NCBI GenBank assembly: GCA_965243715.1
Contig: CBDEVU010000018.1
Coordinates: 124,001 to 188,000 of the forward strand
Source: UBA11606 sp965243715
GTDB taxonomy: Bacteria > Actinomycetota > Acidimicrobiia > Acidimicrobiales > Aldehydirespiratoraceae
Length of the DNA stretch: 64,000 bases
Reading direction: 5' to 3'
Positions 26,368-34,230 of the stretch are shown piece by piece. The notes under the pieces were generated by a model. The model saw only the letters and a list, made by a program, of their open reading frames with translations. It was not told where the DNA came from and searched no databases. Position 1 is the first letter of the stretch. Every line of letters begins with the position of its first letter. Both the position numbers and the translations under genes were made by a program.

Positions 26368-27723
26368 ATGGCCAAGACCAAAACCGTTCATCGGTGTCGC
26401 CAGTGCGGGTGGTCCACCCCGAAATGGGCTGGCCGGTGCGTCGCCTGCGATGCTTGGAACACCCTAGACGAGGAGTTCGAGGAGCTAAAGCCACGGGGAA
26501 CCACCGCTGCGCCGCCAACGGTGCCGCGCCCGATGACCCACATCGTCGATGTCGGGGTGAAGACAACCGCCACGGGCCTAGCCGAAGTCGATCGAGTGCT
26601 GGGCGGGGGTTTTGTGGCTGGCTCGGTCACCCTAGTCGGCGGCGAACCCGGCATCGGAAAATCGACCTTGCTGCTTCAGTTGGTGGGTTCCACGGCGGCT
26701 GGCGGGCAAACCAGCCTCTATGTATCAGGGGAAGAATCAGTGGGCCAAGTGCGGGGTCGGGCCGACCGGTTGGGGGCCGTACACGACGATCTCTGGCTCG
26801 TGGCAGAGACCGCGCTGCCACATATTTTGACTCACCTCGAGTCGGTCAAACCCGCGGTTGTGGTCATTGATTCCATCCAAACCTTGCACAATCCCGAACT
26901 CGCGTCGGCACCGGGTTCGGTCACCCAGGTGCGCGAATGCGCCCACGGATTAGTCACTTACGCCAAGGCCAACCATGCCGCGGTGGTTTTGGTCGGCCAT
27001 GTCACCAAGGAGGGAACGTTGGCCGGGCCGCGTGTTTTAGAACACGTCGTTGACACGGTGTTGGAGTTCGATGGCGACCGTCATCACGGCCTGCGAATTC
27101 TTCGCGCCAGCAAGCACCGGTTTGGGGCCACGTCGGAGGTCGGCTTGTTACAGATGGAGGAGCGAGGCCTCAAAACCGTGGCCGACCCGAGCGGGCTGTT
27201 CTTGGCCGATCGAGTTACCGGCGTCTCCGGCTCAGCTATCGTGGCGACCGTCGACGGCAATCGCCCCCTGCTCATCGAACTACAAGCCCTAGTTGCGCCG
27301 TCGCCTTTGGCCACACCGCGCCGTTCGGCTCAGGGACTCGATCAAGGCCGACTCTCAATGCTCTTAGCGGTGCTGGAACGGCGCTGCGGGCTCAGCGTTT
27401 TGGGTGCCGATGTTTACGCCCTCGCGGTAGGTGGGGCCCGAGTGAGCGACCCGGGAGCCGATGCGGCTGTTGCGCTCGCCGTGGCTTCGTCGCTAACCGG
27501 CAATCCGCTGGCCGACGACACCGTTGTTATCGGCGAGGTCGGGCTGGGCGGAGAGTTGCGTCACGTTGGCCATATCGACCGCCGGCTGAGCGAAGCGTCG
27601 CGTATGGGATTTCGCCGAGCCATAGTGCCCCAAGCCACTTCAGTGGTCCCCGACGGGCTGGAAGTATTGCGGGCCCCGACCCTTAGGGCAGCCATTGCGC
27701 TCGCCGACGTGGGCTCCAGCTAG
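26368..27723 (+). CDS. radA: DNA repair protein RadA (Sms)
   Basis: RecA-like branch-migration ATPase. The 451 residues contain the N-terminal zinc finger CRQCGWSTPKWAGRCVAC, Walker A GGEPGIGKST, the RadA-specific KHRFG motif (SKHRFGATSEVG), and a C-terminal Lon-protease-like domain (GGARVSDPGADAAVALAVAS, GEVGLGGELRHV). AAGGTGG lies 5 bp before the ATG at 26368, so I prefer it to the GTG at 26359. It overlaps the convergent Crp gene by 4 bp. Confidence 0.93.
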   Translation: MAKTKTVHRCRQCGWSTPKWAGRCVACDAWNTLDEEFEELKPRGTTAAPPTVPRPMTHIVDVGVKTTATGLAEVDRVLGGGFVAGSVTLVGGEPGIGKSTLLLQLVGSTAAGGQTSLYVSGEESVGQVRGRADRLGAVHDDLWLVAETALPHILTHLESVKPAVVVIDSIQTLHNPELASAPGSVTQVRECAHGLVTYAKANHAAVVLVGHVTKEGTLAGPRVLEHVVDTVLEFDGDRHHGLRILRASKHRFGATSEVGLLQMEERGLKTVADPSGLFLADRVTGVSGSAIVATVDGNRPLLIELQALVAPSPLATPRRSAQGLDQGRLSMLLAVLERRCGLSVLGADVYALAVGGARVSDPGADAAVALAVASSLTGNPLADDTVVIGEVGLGGELRHVGHIDRRLSEASRMGFRRAIVPQATSVVPDGLEVLRAPTLRAAIALADVGSS

Positions 27724-28388
27724 CGGGAGTGAATCGAAAGCTGTTCGCGGTTGGTGATGGCGTAGCGGCGGTCTTGTTGGGCCAGCCAGCCGAGTTTCAC
27801 GAAGTTGGCGATCGCCTTGTTCACCCGCTCGCGGCTAGCCCCGACCATCCCCGCCAGTTCTTCCTGAGTGATCGGCAGCGTGAACTCGTCGCTGTCCCCC
27901 GACAGTTCCAGGATTCGCTTGGCGGTCCGACCGGCGACATCGAGGAAAACAGAATCGGCGAGAGCTTGGTCCATCGCCCTCAGCCGACGGGCCAGCAGGT
28001 TAACCACGTTCCAGAGTTCGTGGGGGTTAGCTTCGTAGAGCGCGGTCACCGGGGCGAACGGAACCTCTAAGACATTAGAGGCTTCGAGCGCCCGGGCTTC
28101 CGCAGAGCGGCCCAACCCGTCGAAGAGCGCCATCTCACCGAACAGGTCGCCGGGCTCCATGAGCGCAATGACCGACTCGCGGCGGTTGATTGATCGATTG
28201 ACGATGGCGATGCGACCGTCGATCACCACGTACAACGCAGTCGGCTCTTCTTGCTCGCTGAAAATCACGTCGCCGCGGCGAAGTGTCCGTTTAGTGGCGG
28301 ACTCCTCGATCAACGTGAGCGCTTCGCCCTCGATCGCTGCGAACAGCAGGGTGGAACGGAGAAGTTCGGTAAAGGTGGTGACAGTCAT
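27720..28388 (-). CDS. Crp/Fnr-family transcription regulator
   Basis: A 222-residue regulator similar in layout to mycobacterial Crp (Rv3676). The cyclic-nucleotide domain spans about 1-115, with the phosphate cassette GDLFGEMALFDGLGRSAEARA, where the Arg-Ser pair that contacts cAMP is present. A dimer helix follows, then a winged HTH (LPITQEELAGMVGASRERVNKAIANFVKLGWL). It is divergent from ispDF with 54 bp between the starts, so it may regulate itself or that gene; no palindromic Crp box stood out in this short gap. Confidence 0.88.
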   Translation of the reverse strand: MTVTTFTELLRSTLLFAAIEGEALTLIEESATKRTLRRGDVIFSEQEEPTALYVVIDGRIAIVNRSINRRESVIALMEPGDLFGEMALFDGLGRSAEARALEASNVLEVPFAPVTALYEANPHELWNVVNLLARRLRAMDQALADSVFLDVAGRTAKRILELSGDSDEFTLPITQEELAGMVGASRERVNKAIANFVKLGWLAQQDRRYAITNREQLSIHSR

Positions 28389-28442
28389 GGGTTCGGCCCA
28401 CCCTAGTAAGGTGAGTTTGCTCGGCGTTGCTAGGGTCGGTAA

Positions 28443-29576
28443 ATGAGCTCTGGGGTGTGGGTCATCGTCGTTGCCGCCGGATCAGGTAGCCGCGCTGGTA
28501 CACAGAAGCAGTTTGGGGATCTCGCGGGTCAACGGGTCATCGACCGGACATTAGCTGGGGCCCTTGCTATCGCCGAGGGGGTGGTCGTAGTCCTGCCACC
28601 TGAGCGACCCTGCGATTCGCTGCTGCCAGCGGGATGTCGAGTCGTCACCGGCGCCGCTACTCGGTCGGGATCGGTTCGGGCGGGCCTCGCCGCCGTGCCC
28701 TCGGCGGCATCGATCATTTTGGTCCACGACGGGGCTCGGCCGCTGGCCTCAGAAGCTCTGTACCTGCGGGTCATCGCCGCGGTGCGCGGCGGGGCCGAGG
28801 CTGTTATTCCGGGGACCGCCGTGATCGATTCTCTGCGTTGTTGGAAGGTCGAACCCGGTGAGGGGGGAGCCGTCGATAGAGACAACCTGGTTGCGGTCCA
28901 AACGCCGCAGGGATTCTTGGCGCAGGCCCTCCGTGATGCCCACACGGGGAAAGAAGAAGCCACCGACGACGCCACCGTTGTCGAGGCAAACGGGGGCCGA
29001 GTGGAGATCGTGGCTGGCGATCCTACAAACATAAAGATCACCAACCCGACCGACTTTCCGACAGCCGAGGCGCTACTAGCCGAGAGCTGTCGGACGGGGG
29101 AGATCCCGTTTCGGGTTGGCCAGGCGTTTGATATACACGCTCGGTGTGATGATCCAACCCGTCCGCTGGTTCTTGGCGGGGTCACCTTTTGCGACGCTTC
29201 TGGCCTGCATGGTCATAGCGATGCTGATGTGGTGGCCCATGTTTGTGCGGATGCTTTGCTGGGGGCCGCCGGGCTCGGCGACATCGGACAGATGTTTCCT
29301 GACACGGACCAGGCGCTGGCAGGCGCCGACAGCCTGGCCCTATTGCAGCAGGCGGCCTCAGCGGTCCGAGCGGCCCGATGGCGGCCCGCCAACATCGACT
29401 GCTCGGTCGTGCTCGACACACCAAAGATCGCTCCAGAGAAGGAAAGAATGCAGCAGAAACTCAGCAATGCAGTCGGCGCGCCGGTCACGGTGACTGGTCG
29501 TCGGACCGAAGGTGTCGGCGCGTTGGGGCGAGGCGACGGCATCGCCGCGTGGGCGGTAGCCCTGATCGCCCGATGA
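28443..29576 (+). CDS. ispDF: Bifunctional IspD-IspF enzyme
   Basis: Two steps of the MEP isoprenoid pathway in one 377-residue chain. The N-terminal IspD (about 1-215) has VVAAGSGSRAGTQKQF, LVHDGARPLAS and AVQTPQGF. The C-terminal IspF (about 220-377) has RVGQAFDIHA with its zinc-binding Asp and His, LHGHSDADVVAHVCADALLG, GDIGQMFPDTD, and an RGDGIAAWAVALI end. ISPF and IspD are separate genes in many actinobacteria, so the fusion is worth noting. It overlaps rlmB by 4 bp. Confidence 0.93.
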   Translation: MSSGVWVIVVAAGSGSRAGTQKQFGDLAGQRVIDRTLAGALAIAEGVVVVLPPERPCDSLLPAGCRVVTGAATRSGSVRAGLAAVPSAASIILVHDGARPLASEALYLRVIAAVRGGAEAVIPGTAVIDSLRCWKVEPGEGGAVDRDNLVAVQTPQGFLAQALRDAHTGKEEATDDATVVEANGGRVEIVAGDPTNIKITNPTDFPTAEALLAESCRTGEIPFRVGQAFDIHARCDDPTRPLVLGGVTFCDASGLHGHSDADVVAHVCADALLGAAGLGDIGQMFPDTDQALAGADSLALLQQAASAVRAARWRPANIDCSVVLDTPKIAPEKERMQQKLSNAVGAPVTVTGRRTEGVGALGRGDGIAAWAVALIAR

Positions 29577-30511
29577 ACGCTCGGGGCAAAGGCCAGTCTC
29601 GTCCAGGCCAGTCTCGTCCTGGGCAGTCTCGTCCTGGCCAGTCCGGCGATCGAAACCGACGCAAGCCGGCGAAATCCGGACCACGACGAGGCAGCGGTCA
29701 ACGCGGGACTACCCCGCGGCGCGACGCCGATCCCGGTCGCGGCGGTCCGCATCTGGGGGGCGATCAGGTCGAAGGCCGCCACGCCGTTCGCGAACTGCTG
29801 ATGGCTGGCACGCGACGTACCCGTGAGGTGGTTCTGGCCAGCGGTCTCGACGCGGCCCCGATTCTTAACGACATCATCGACCTCGCCGACGAGCAGAAGG
29901 TGACGATTAGCGAGATTCCTCGGAGTAAGTTCGAGTCCCAAGCCCGCACTGATGGTGCTCAGGGGGTGCTGGCCCTCGCCCAACCGTTGCGGGCCACTCC
30001 GTTTGATGATCTGCTCAGTGCCGATCGCGGCGGCACCTTGCCGTTTCTTCTCCTGCTTGACGGCATTACCGATCCGCACAATTTGGGCGCCATTCTTCGC
30101 ACCGCGGAATGCGCGGGCGTTACCGGCATCGTGTTGCCTCGTCATCGAGCGGCCCACATCACGCCGACTGTTACAAAAACAGCGGCGGGAGCGGTGGAGC
30201 ATCTGCGCATGGCGGTCGTTGGTGGCTTGCCCGCAGCCATGAGGACGCTGTCGGCCCGAGCGATCTGGACGGTCGGACTCGACGCGGGCGGCGATCGTTC
30301 GCTGTTTGACCTGCCGATAGCCAAGGAACCCGTTGCTTTAGTGCTCGGTGCCGAGGGGCCCGGGTTGTCGCGGTTGGTGCGCCAACGCTGCGACACTGTT
30401 GCGTCGATACCGATGGCTGGCGTGCTTGGCTCGCTGAATGTCGCCAATGCCGCCGCCGTGTCGTGTTACGAGATCAACCGACGGCGGACAAACACGGGCG
30501 TAGTACGGTGA
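29573..30511 (+). CDS. rlmB: 23S rRNA (guanosine-2'-O-)-methyltransferase RlmB-like, SpoU family
   Basis: TrmH/SpoU-class methyltransferase of 312 residues. A basic, repeat-rich N-terminal extension (GQSRPGQSRPGQSRPGQSGD) precedes the substrate-binding domain (EGRHAVRELLMAG). The knot domain follows with LLDGITDPHNLGAILRTAECAGVTG, LVLGAEGPGLSRLVRQRCD and IPMAGVLGSLNVANAAAVSCYE. The ATG at 29573 overlaps the ispDF stop; the frame itself is open much further upstream. Confidence 0.9.
   Translation: MNARGKGQSRPGQSRPGQSRPGQSGDRNRRKPAKSGPRRGSGQRGTTPRRDADPGRGGPHLGGDQVEGRHAVRELLMAGTRRTREVVLASGLDAAPILNDIIDLADEQKVTISEIPRSKFESQARTDGAQGVLALAQPLRATPFDDLLSADRGGTLPFLLLLDGITDPHNLGAILRTAECAGVTGIVLPRHRAAHITPTVTKTAAGAVEHLRMAVVGGLPAAMRTLSARAIWTVGLDAGGDRSLFDLPIAKEPVALVLGAEGPGLSRLVRQRCDTVASIPMAGVLGSLNVANAAAVSCYEINRRRTNTGVVR
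29591..29643. repeat. 15-bp tandem repeat in the rlmB 5' end
   Basis: Three full units and part of a fourth of GGCCAGTCTCGTCCN encode the repeated residues GQSRP. Being a multiple of three, copy changes would lengthen or shorten the disordered head without shifting frame. Confidence 0.85.
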
Positions 30512-30513
30512 TC

Positions 30514-30589
30514 TGGAGCCCGCGACAGGGATCGAACCTGCGACCTGCGCTTTACAAGAGCGCTGCTCTACCAACTGAGCTACACGGGC
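30514..30589 (-). tRNA. tRNA-Thr (anticodon TGT)
   Basis: On the minus strand the 76-nt sequence starts GCCCGTGTAGCTCAGTTGG and ends GCGGGCTCCA, with the CCA encoded. The 7-bp acceptor stem pairs GCCCGTG with CGCGGGC (one G-U). The anticodon loop is CTTGTAA, giving TGT, and the T-arm has GGTTCGATCC. It lies just after rlmB on the opposite strand. Confidence 0.95.
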
Positions 30590-30755
30590 GGGGCCTCACC
30601 ACGGAGGCAAGCAATCTAGCGTAGACCGCGGCGACTCGATCTCGGCTCCGAATTGGTGATGGCGTCTAGAGCATGGCTAGACCTACCATTATGGGGCATA
30701 CTCATAGATATGGACTCCACAGTCCCAAGGATCGCACAGTGAGGACCCAACTCTG

Positions 30756-31412
30756 ATGACAGCTACCGGACGTTACGCATCATCTGACAGCTCTCTTGGC
30801 CGGTCCACCGGCAACGCTGCCGCTCGGGGCACGATGCTTATTCTCATCGCCGTGCTGATCGGCACTGGTCTGCTCTGGAAGGGTCGTGTGGGTAGCGATG
30901 CGACGATCGTGGTGGCCGATACTGCGGCCGACGCTACCGCCGATGGCACTGAGGCAGGCACGGAGGCGGGTGCCGAGGAAGGCACGGAGGAGGGCACTGC
31001 GGATGGCACGGAGGCAGTAGCGGGAACCGACGATGGGGCCAGCGGGGAGACCCCCACGTCGCTCCCTAGCGATACCCCCGCCACTCCAACCACCCGACCG
31101 ATTGGAGAGATCAAGGTCGCAGTAGCTAACGGTGTCGGCGAGAATGGTTTGGCGGGTGATCGGTCAGAGGTTCTCGGCACAGCGGGTTATGTCGTCACCG
31201 CAGTGGATGCGAAAGAAACCACCGAACCCTCTGCTGTGTATTACATCGACAGTTACGGCCACGAAGCGAGTGGTGTTGCGACCGAACTCGGCGGGTCCGA
31301 TGAGATTCTGCGAGCCATGCCGGTCGAAGCGGGGACGCTGGTTAAAGATGCCACCAAGGTTGAGGGCTTCCATGTCATCGTGGTCCTCGGCACCGACCGC
31401 CTGCTCGGCTGA
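30756..31412 (+). CDS. Membrane-anchored protein with LytR C-terminal domain
   Basis: A 218-residue protein with one membrane helix (GTMLILIAVLIGTGLLW) near residues 25-42. A low-complexity acidic linker of repeated Gly-Thr-Glu-Ala units follows (about 60-90), then Pro/Thr-rich sequence. It ends in a LytR_C domain (IKVAVANGVGENGLAGDRSEVLGTAGY through FHVIVVLG). This domain is found at the end of cell-wall LCP proteins and as stand-alone proteins like this. otsB begins 11 bp downstream. Confidence 0.75.
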   Translation: MTATGRYASSDSSLGRSTGNAAARGTMLILIAVLIGTGLLWKGRVGSDATIVVADTAADATADGTEAGTEAGAEEGTEEGTADGTEAVAGTDDGASGETPTSLPSDTPATPTTRPIGEIKVAVANGVGENGLAGDRSEVLGTAGYVVTAVDAKETTEPSAVYYIDSYGHEASGVATELGGSDEILRAMPVEAGTLVKDATKVEGFHVIVVLGTDRLLG

Positions 31413-31423
31413 CCTTCCCCAGT

Positions 31424-32197
31424 GTGAACCCGCATCCCTTGGGAGCATTACTGCTGGCGCCTAGTCGCGCCGGGCTGTTTCTTGACTTCGACGGGGTGCT
31501 GAGCGATATTTCTGCGGTAGCCGATCAGGCCGTTCCCCGCGCCGCAATCCCCGAGTTGCTGAGCGAACTGGTCACCTTGTTAGGCCGTGTTGTCATTATC
31601 TCGGGCCGACCGGTGGCTTACCTTGATCCCTACATCCCTAAAGCGGTCGACATTGTTGGCCAGTACGGGCTCGAAGGTCGGAGCAAGGGTCGCCATCACA
31701 GTCTCCACGAGGCAGAGGTTTGGCGGCCCACCATGCAACGACTCGCCCAAGATGCGGTCGGGCGGTACGGGCCCGAAGTGGTTGAGCCGAAGGGATTATC
31801 GGTAACTCTGCACTACCGAGGCGATCCTAACCTCGCCGATGGCTTGAACGCGTGGGTACGCCAAGCAGCGGCGACAACCGGGGTTGAGTGGCGTTTGGCC
31901 AAGTTTTCTTTCGAATTGCATCCGCCGATCAAATGCGACAAGGGAACGGCGCTGCTCGAACGGGTGGCGAACCTCGATCCGGTTGCCTATTTCGGCGACG
32001 ACCTCGGTGACCTGCCCGCCTTCGACGGTCTCGATGTTTTGTCCCAACGAGGCGTGGGTACGGTTCGTGTCGCGGTGGCCAGCGACGAAGCCCCGTCGAT
32101 CCTGCTCCGCCGGGCCGACCATGTAGTGTCGGGGCCCGCGGGGGCTGAGGCGGTACTGCGGGAGTTAGCCGATCGGTTGTGCTCAGCGCCGACCTGA
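31424..32197 (+). CDS. otsB: Trehalose-6-phosphate phosphatase
   Basis: HAD-superfamily enzyme that makes trehalose. The 257 residues have motif 1 LDFDGVLSDI, motif 2 VVIISGRP, the conserved QYGLEGRSKGRHH, and motif 4 YFGDDLGDLPAFD. The start is GTG. It is convergent with otsA and their coding ends overlap by 15 bp. Confidence 0.92.
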   Translation: MNPHPLGALLLAPSRAGLFLDFDGVLSDISAVADQAVPRAAIPELLSELVTLLGRVVIISGRPVAYLDPYIPKAVDIVGQYGLEGRSKGRHHSLHEAEVWRPTMQRLAQDAVGRYGPEVVEPKGLSVTLHYRGDPNLADGLNAWVRQAAATTGVEWRLAKFSFELHPPIKCDKGTALLERVANLDPVAYFGDDLGDLPAFDGLDVLSQRGVGTVRVAVASDEAPSILLRRADHVVSGPAGAEAVLRELADRLCSAPT

Positions 32198-33574
32198 CCG
32201 GCGAGCGTCGCGACCCGCGCAGACCTGCTCGGCTAACCAATGGCGCGGGGTGCGCTCTAGTGCCCGCCGCCGGAGTTCGTTGGCCGCGGTCACCCGCTCG
32301 CTGGCCGAACGATCAAGGGCCTCGCCCAACGCCGCGGCTTGTTCGGCAATGTCGTAGGGGTTTACCGAGATGCACGCGCCGTCGAGTTCGTCGTGTATTC
32401 CTGCCTCGCGACTTAGCACGAGCGTGCCGTTGCGTTCGTTGACGATCGGCCCTTCTTTGGCGACGAGGTTCAGCCCGTCACGAATTGGATTGATGAGCAA
32501 TACGTCGTAGCGGCGAAGGTGGGCGACCGAGCGGGGGAAGTCGTCGCGGAAATCGAGTTCTAGCGGTGTCCAGTCGGGTGTGGCCCAGCGGTGGTTGATG
32601 TGTTCGGCCAAAGATTCGGCTTCTTGGCGGTAGGCGAGATACTCAGGGAGACCTTCGCGACTGGCGTAGCCAAGGGTCCGAAAGATCACTTGGCCGCGCA
32701 GGTCTGGTCGGTCGTGGAGTAACCGGTCGTAGGCCCGAAACCCGCGTAGAAGGTTTTTCGATAACTCGATGCGATCAACCCGCACGATGAGTTGCCGTGA
32801 GCCGACGTGGGCAGCAATTTCGGTAACCGCTTCTTGGGTGGCTGGGAGGGCAGCGACCGTGCGTATGTCGTCGGGGTCTGGTGCGAGCGGGCTGACAAAT
32901 ATGGGTACGTCGCGCCCGAGGATTTCACGCACGCTGGTTTGGTAGTCGTTGGCCCATCGAGACGAGTGGAATCCGCAGGTGTGGAAGCCCGCCATGCCTT
33001 CGAGTAGTTCGACGGCGCAATCGGTGGGGAGTACGCGCATGGTTAGCGGGGGAGCGAAGGGTGTGTGCGAGAAATGCACGGTAGTGAGATCGTCTCGGGC
33101 GGCCCGGATTTCGGGACCGCAAAGGGCAAGGTGGTAATCTTGTACGAGCACGGTGGCACCCTGTGGGGCACTAGCAATGACTGCCTCGGCAAAGGTGTGG
33201 TTGTAGTCCCGGTAGGCCTGCCACGCTTCGGCCCATCCCGCGTCGAAAATCGGACGGCGAGACAGGTCGTGCAGTCCGTGGTAGAGGAACCACAGGGTTG
33301 CGTTGCACACGACGTCGTAGGCGAGTCGCAGCACGCGTGGGTCGAGGGCTAGGGTGCGCACGTGCATGTCGGCGGCTTGGGTGACTCCGTTGGCCGCGGC
33401 CAAGCGGTCGCCGTCGGTGAGCGCGGCGGCGATCCAAGTAGTGTCGGTGCCCACGACGAGCGGGGCTAAGCCGCTGATGAGTCCGCCGCCGCCTCGAGTG
33501 CCGACGAGACGGCCATCGACCTCGCGAAAAGATACCGGTCCACGGTTCGAAACCAGTACTACCGGAGCGTCCAC
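32183..33574 (-). CDS. otsA: Trehalose-6-phosphate synthase
   Basis: GT20 glycosyltransferase of 463 residues joining a nucleotide-sugar glucose to glucose-6-phosphate. It opens with LVSNRGPVSFREVDG and GGGGLISGLAPL. The VQDYHLALCGPEIR segment, FSHTPF, and VDRIELSKNLLRGFRAYDRLL follow, with the donor-site region INPIRDGLNLVAKEG and LVLSREAGIHDEL near the end. All are family hallmarks. Confidence 0.92.
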   Translation of the reverse strand: MDAPVVLVSNRGPVSFREVDGRLVGTRGGGGLISGLAPLVVGTDTTWIAAALTDGDRLAAANGVTQAADMHVRTLALDPRVLRLAYDVVCNATLWFLYHGLHDLSRRPIFDAGWAEAWQAYRDYNHTFAEAVIASAPQGATVLVQDYHLALCGPEIRAARDDLTTVHFSHTPFAPPLTMRVLPTDCAVELLEGMAGFHTCGFHSSRWANDYQTSVREILGRDVPIFVSPLAPDPDDIRTVAALPATQEAVTEIAAHVGSRQLIVRVDRIELSKNLLRGFRAYDRLLHDRPDLRGQVIFRTLGYASREGLPEYLAYRQEAESLAEHINHRWATPDWTPLELDFRDDFPRSVAHLRRYDVLLINPIRDGLNLVAKEGPIVNERNGTLVLSREAGIHDELDGACISVNPYDIAEQAAALGEALDRSASERVTAANELRRRALERTPRHWLAEQVCAGRDARRSGRR

Positions 33575-33575
33575 G

Positions 33576-33785
33576 TCAGCGTTTAGCTATCGCCGAAACA
33601 ACCCAGCCAACCACCCCGACGACGACCGTGATGAACAGCGCGAACTTGATCAAACCCAGAAGCGACGCCAGCACCCACTGAACCATTATCACCGTACCGA
33701 ACAAGACAAGGGCACCGATAACAATGGTGGCGGGGCGTGAACGGCTGGGGCGGGCCGGAGGGAATTCCTTGCGTTCGATGCTCAT
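33576..33785 (-). CDS. Small two-helix membrane protein
   Basis: A 69-residue protein with a charged N-terminus (MSIERKEFPPARPSRSRPAT) and two hydrophobic stretches (IVIGALVLFGTVIMVQWVLA and FALFITVVVGVVGWVVSAI). It is one base upstream of otsA on the same strand, so probably in its operon. No family recognised. Confidence 0.6.
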   Translation of the reverse strand: MSIERKEFPPARPSRSRPATIVIGALVLFGTVIMVQWVLASLLGLIKFALFITVVVGVVGWVVSAIAKR

Positions 33786-33846
33786 TCTCCGATCCTAGTT
33801 TGGCTGGTCCTCCACGGACTCGTTTGTCGGACCCTAAACTGAGCCT

Positions 33847-34119
33847 ATGCCGCGGATCCGGATTTCGACGACGATGCAGTCGCTCACCGCAGGGCAAGGC
33901 GAGGTCAATGTCGAGGGGGCTACGGTTGGCGAGGCGTTGTCGGCGCTGGAGAATCTGCACCCTGGGTTTTCCGAGCGATTGCTAGACGACGAGGGCGAGT
34001 TGCGGTGCTTTGTGCTCATCTTCTGTGACGAAACCGACATAAGAACGCTGGACTTACTCGACACCCCAGTAGCCGCGCCAAGTGTGCTGAGCATCGTCCC
34101 CGCTGTCGCCGGTGGATGA
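33847..34119 (+). CDS. MoaD/ThiS-type sulfur carrier protein
   Basis: A 90-residue beta-grasp protein. It starts PRIRISTTMQSLTAGQGEV, has GATVGEALSALENLHPGF, and ends SIVPAVAGG; the terminal Gly-Gly is the site of activation and thiocarboxylation in this family. It lies 111 bp upstream of groEL. Whether it serves molybdopterin, cysteine or another pathway cannot be told from here. Confidence 0.82.
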   Translation: MPRIRISTTMQSLTAGQGEVNVEGATVGEALSALENLHPGFSERLLDDEGELRCFVLIFCDETDIRTLDLLDTPVAAPSVLSIVPAVAGG

Positions 34120-34145
34120 ATTTGATCGGTAACCGCGTCGAGACG

Positions 34146-34174
34146 TTGCGAATGGGCCTTTCCGCCGGTTGAAT
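34146..34174 (+). promoter_or_regulatory. groEL promoter
   Basis: TTGCGA (34146-34151) and TTGAAT (34169-34174) with a 17-bp spacer. The expected start of transcription falls inside the CIRCE element that follows, the arrangement expected for HrcA repression. Confidence 0.55.
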
Positions 34175-34200
34175 TAGCAGTCGCGGCATGAGAGTGCCAA
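34174..34200 (+). promoter_or_regulatory. CIRCE element (HrcA operator)
   Basis: TTAGCAGTC, nine bases, GAGTGCCAA: the CIRCE consensus TTAGCACTC-N9-GAGTGCTAA with one change in each arm. It lies 31 bp before the groEL ATG, so groEL is very probably repressed by HrcA and induced by heat. Confidence 0.85.
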
Positions 34201-34230
34201 TCGCTTCCCGACCGTCTTTGAGGAGTCAAA

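Noticed and set aside
30664..30682. Inverted repeat GTCTAG / CTAGAC before the LytR_C gene
   Set aside because: Only 6 bp per arm and no T-run or known operator pattern; too weak to call a terminator or binding site.
30943..31015. Repeated GGCACGGAGGC-like units as a regulatory repeat
   Set aside because: They encode the acidic Gly-Thr-Glu-Ala linker of the LytR_C protein in frame, so a coding low-complexity linker explains them.
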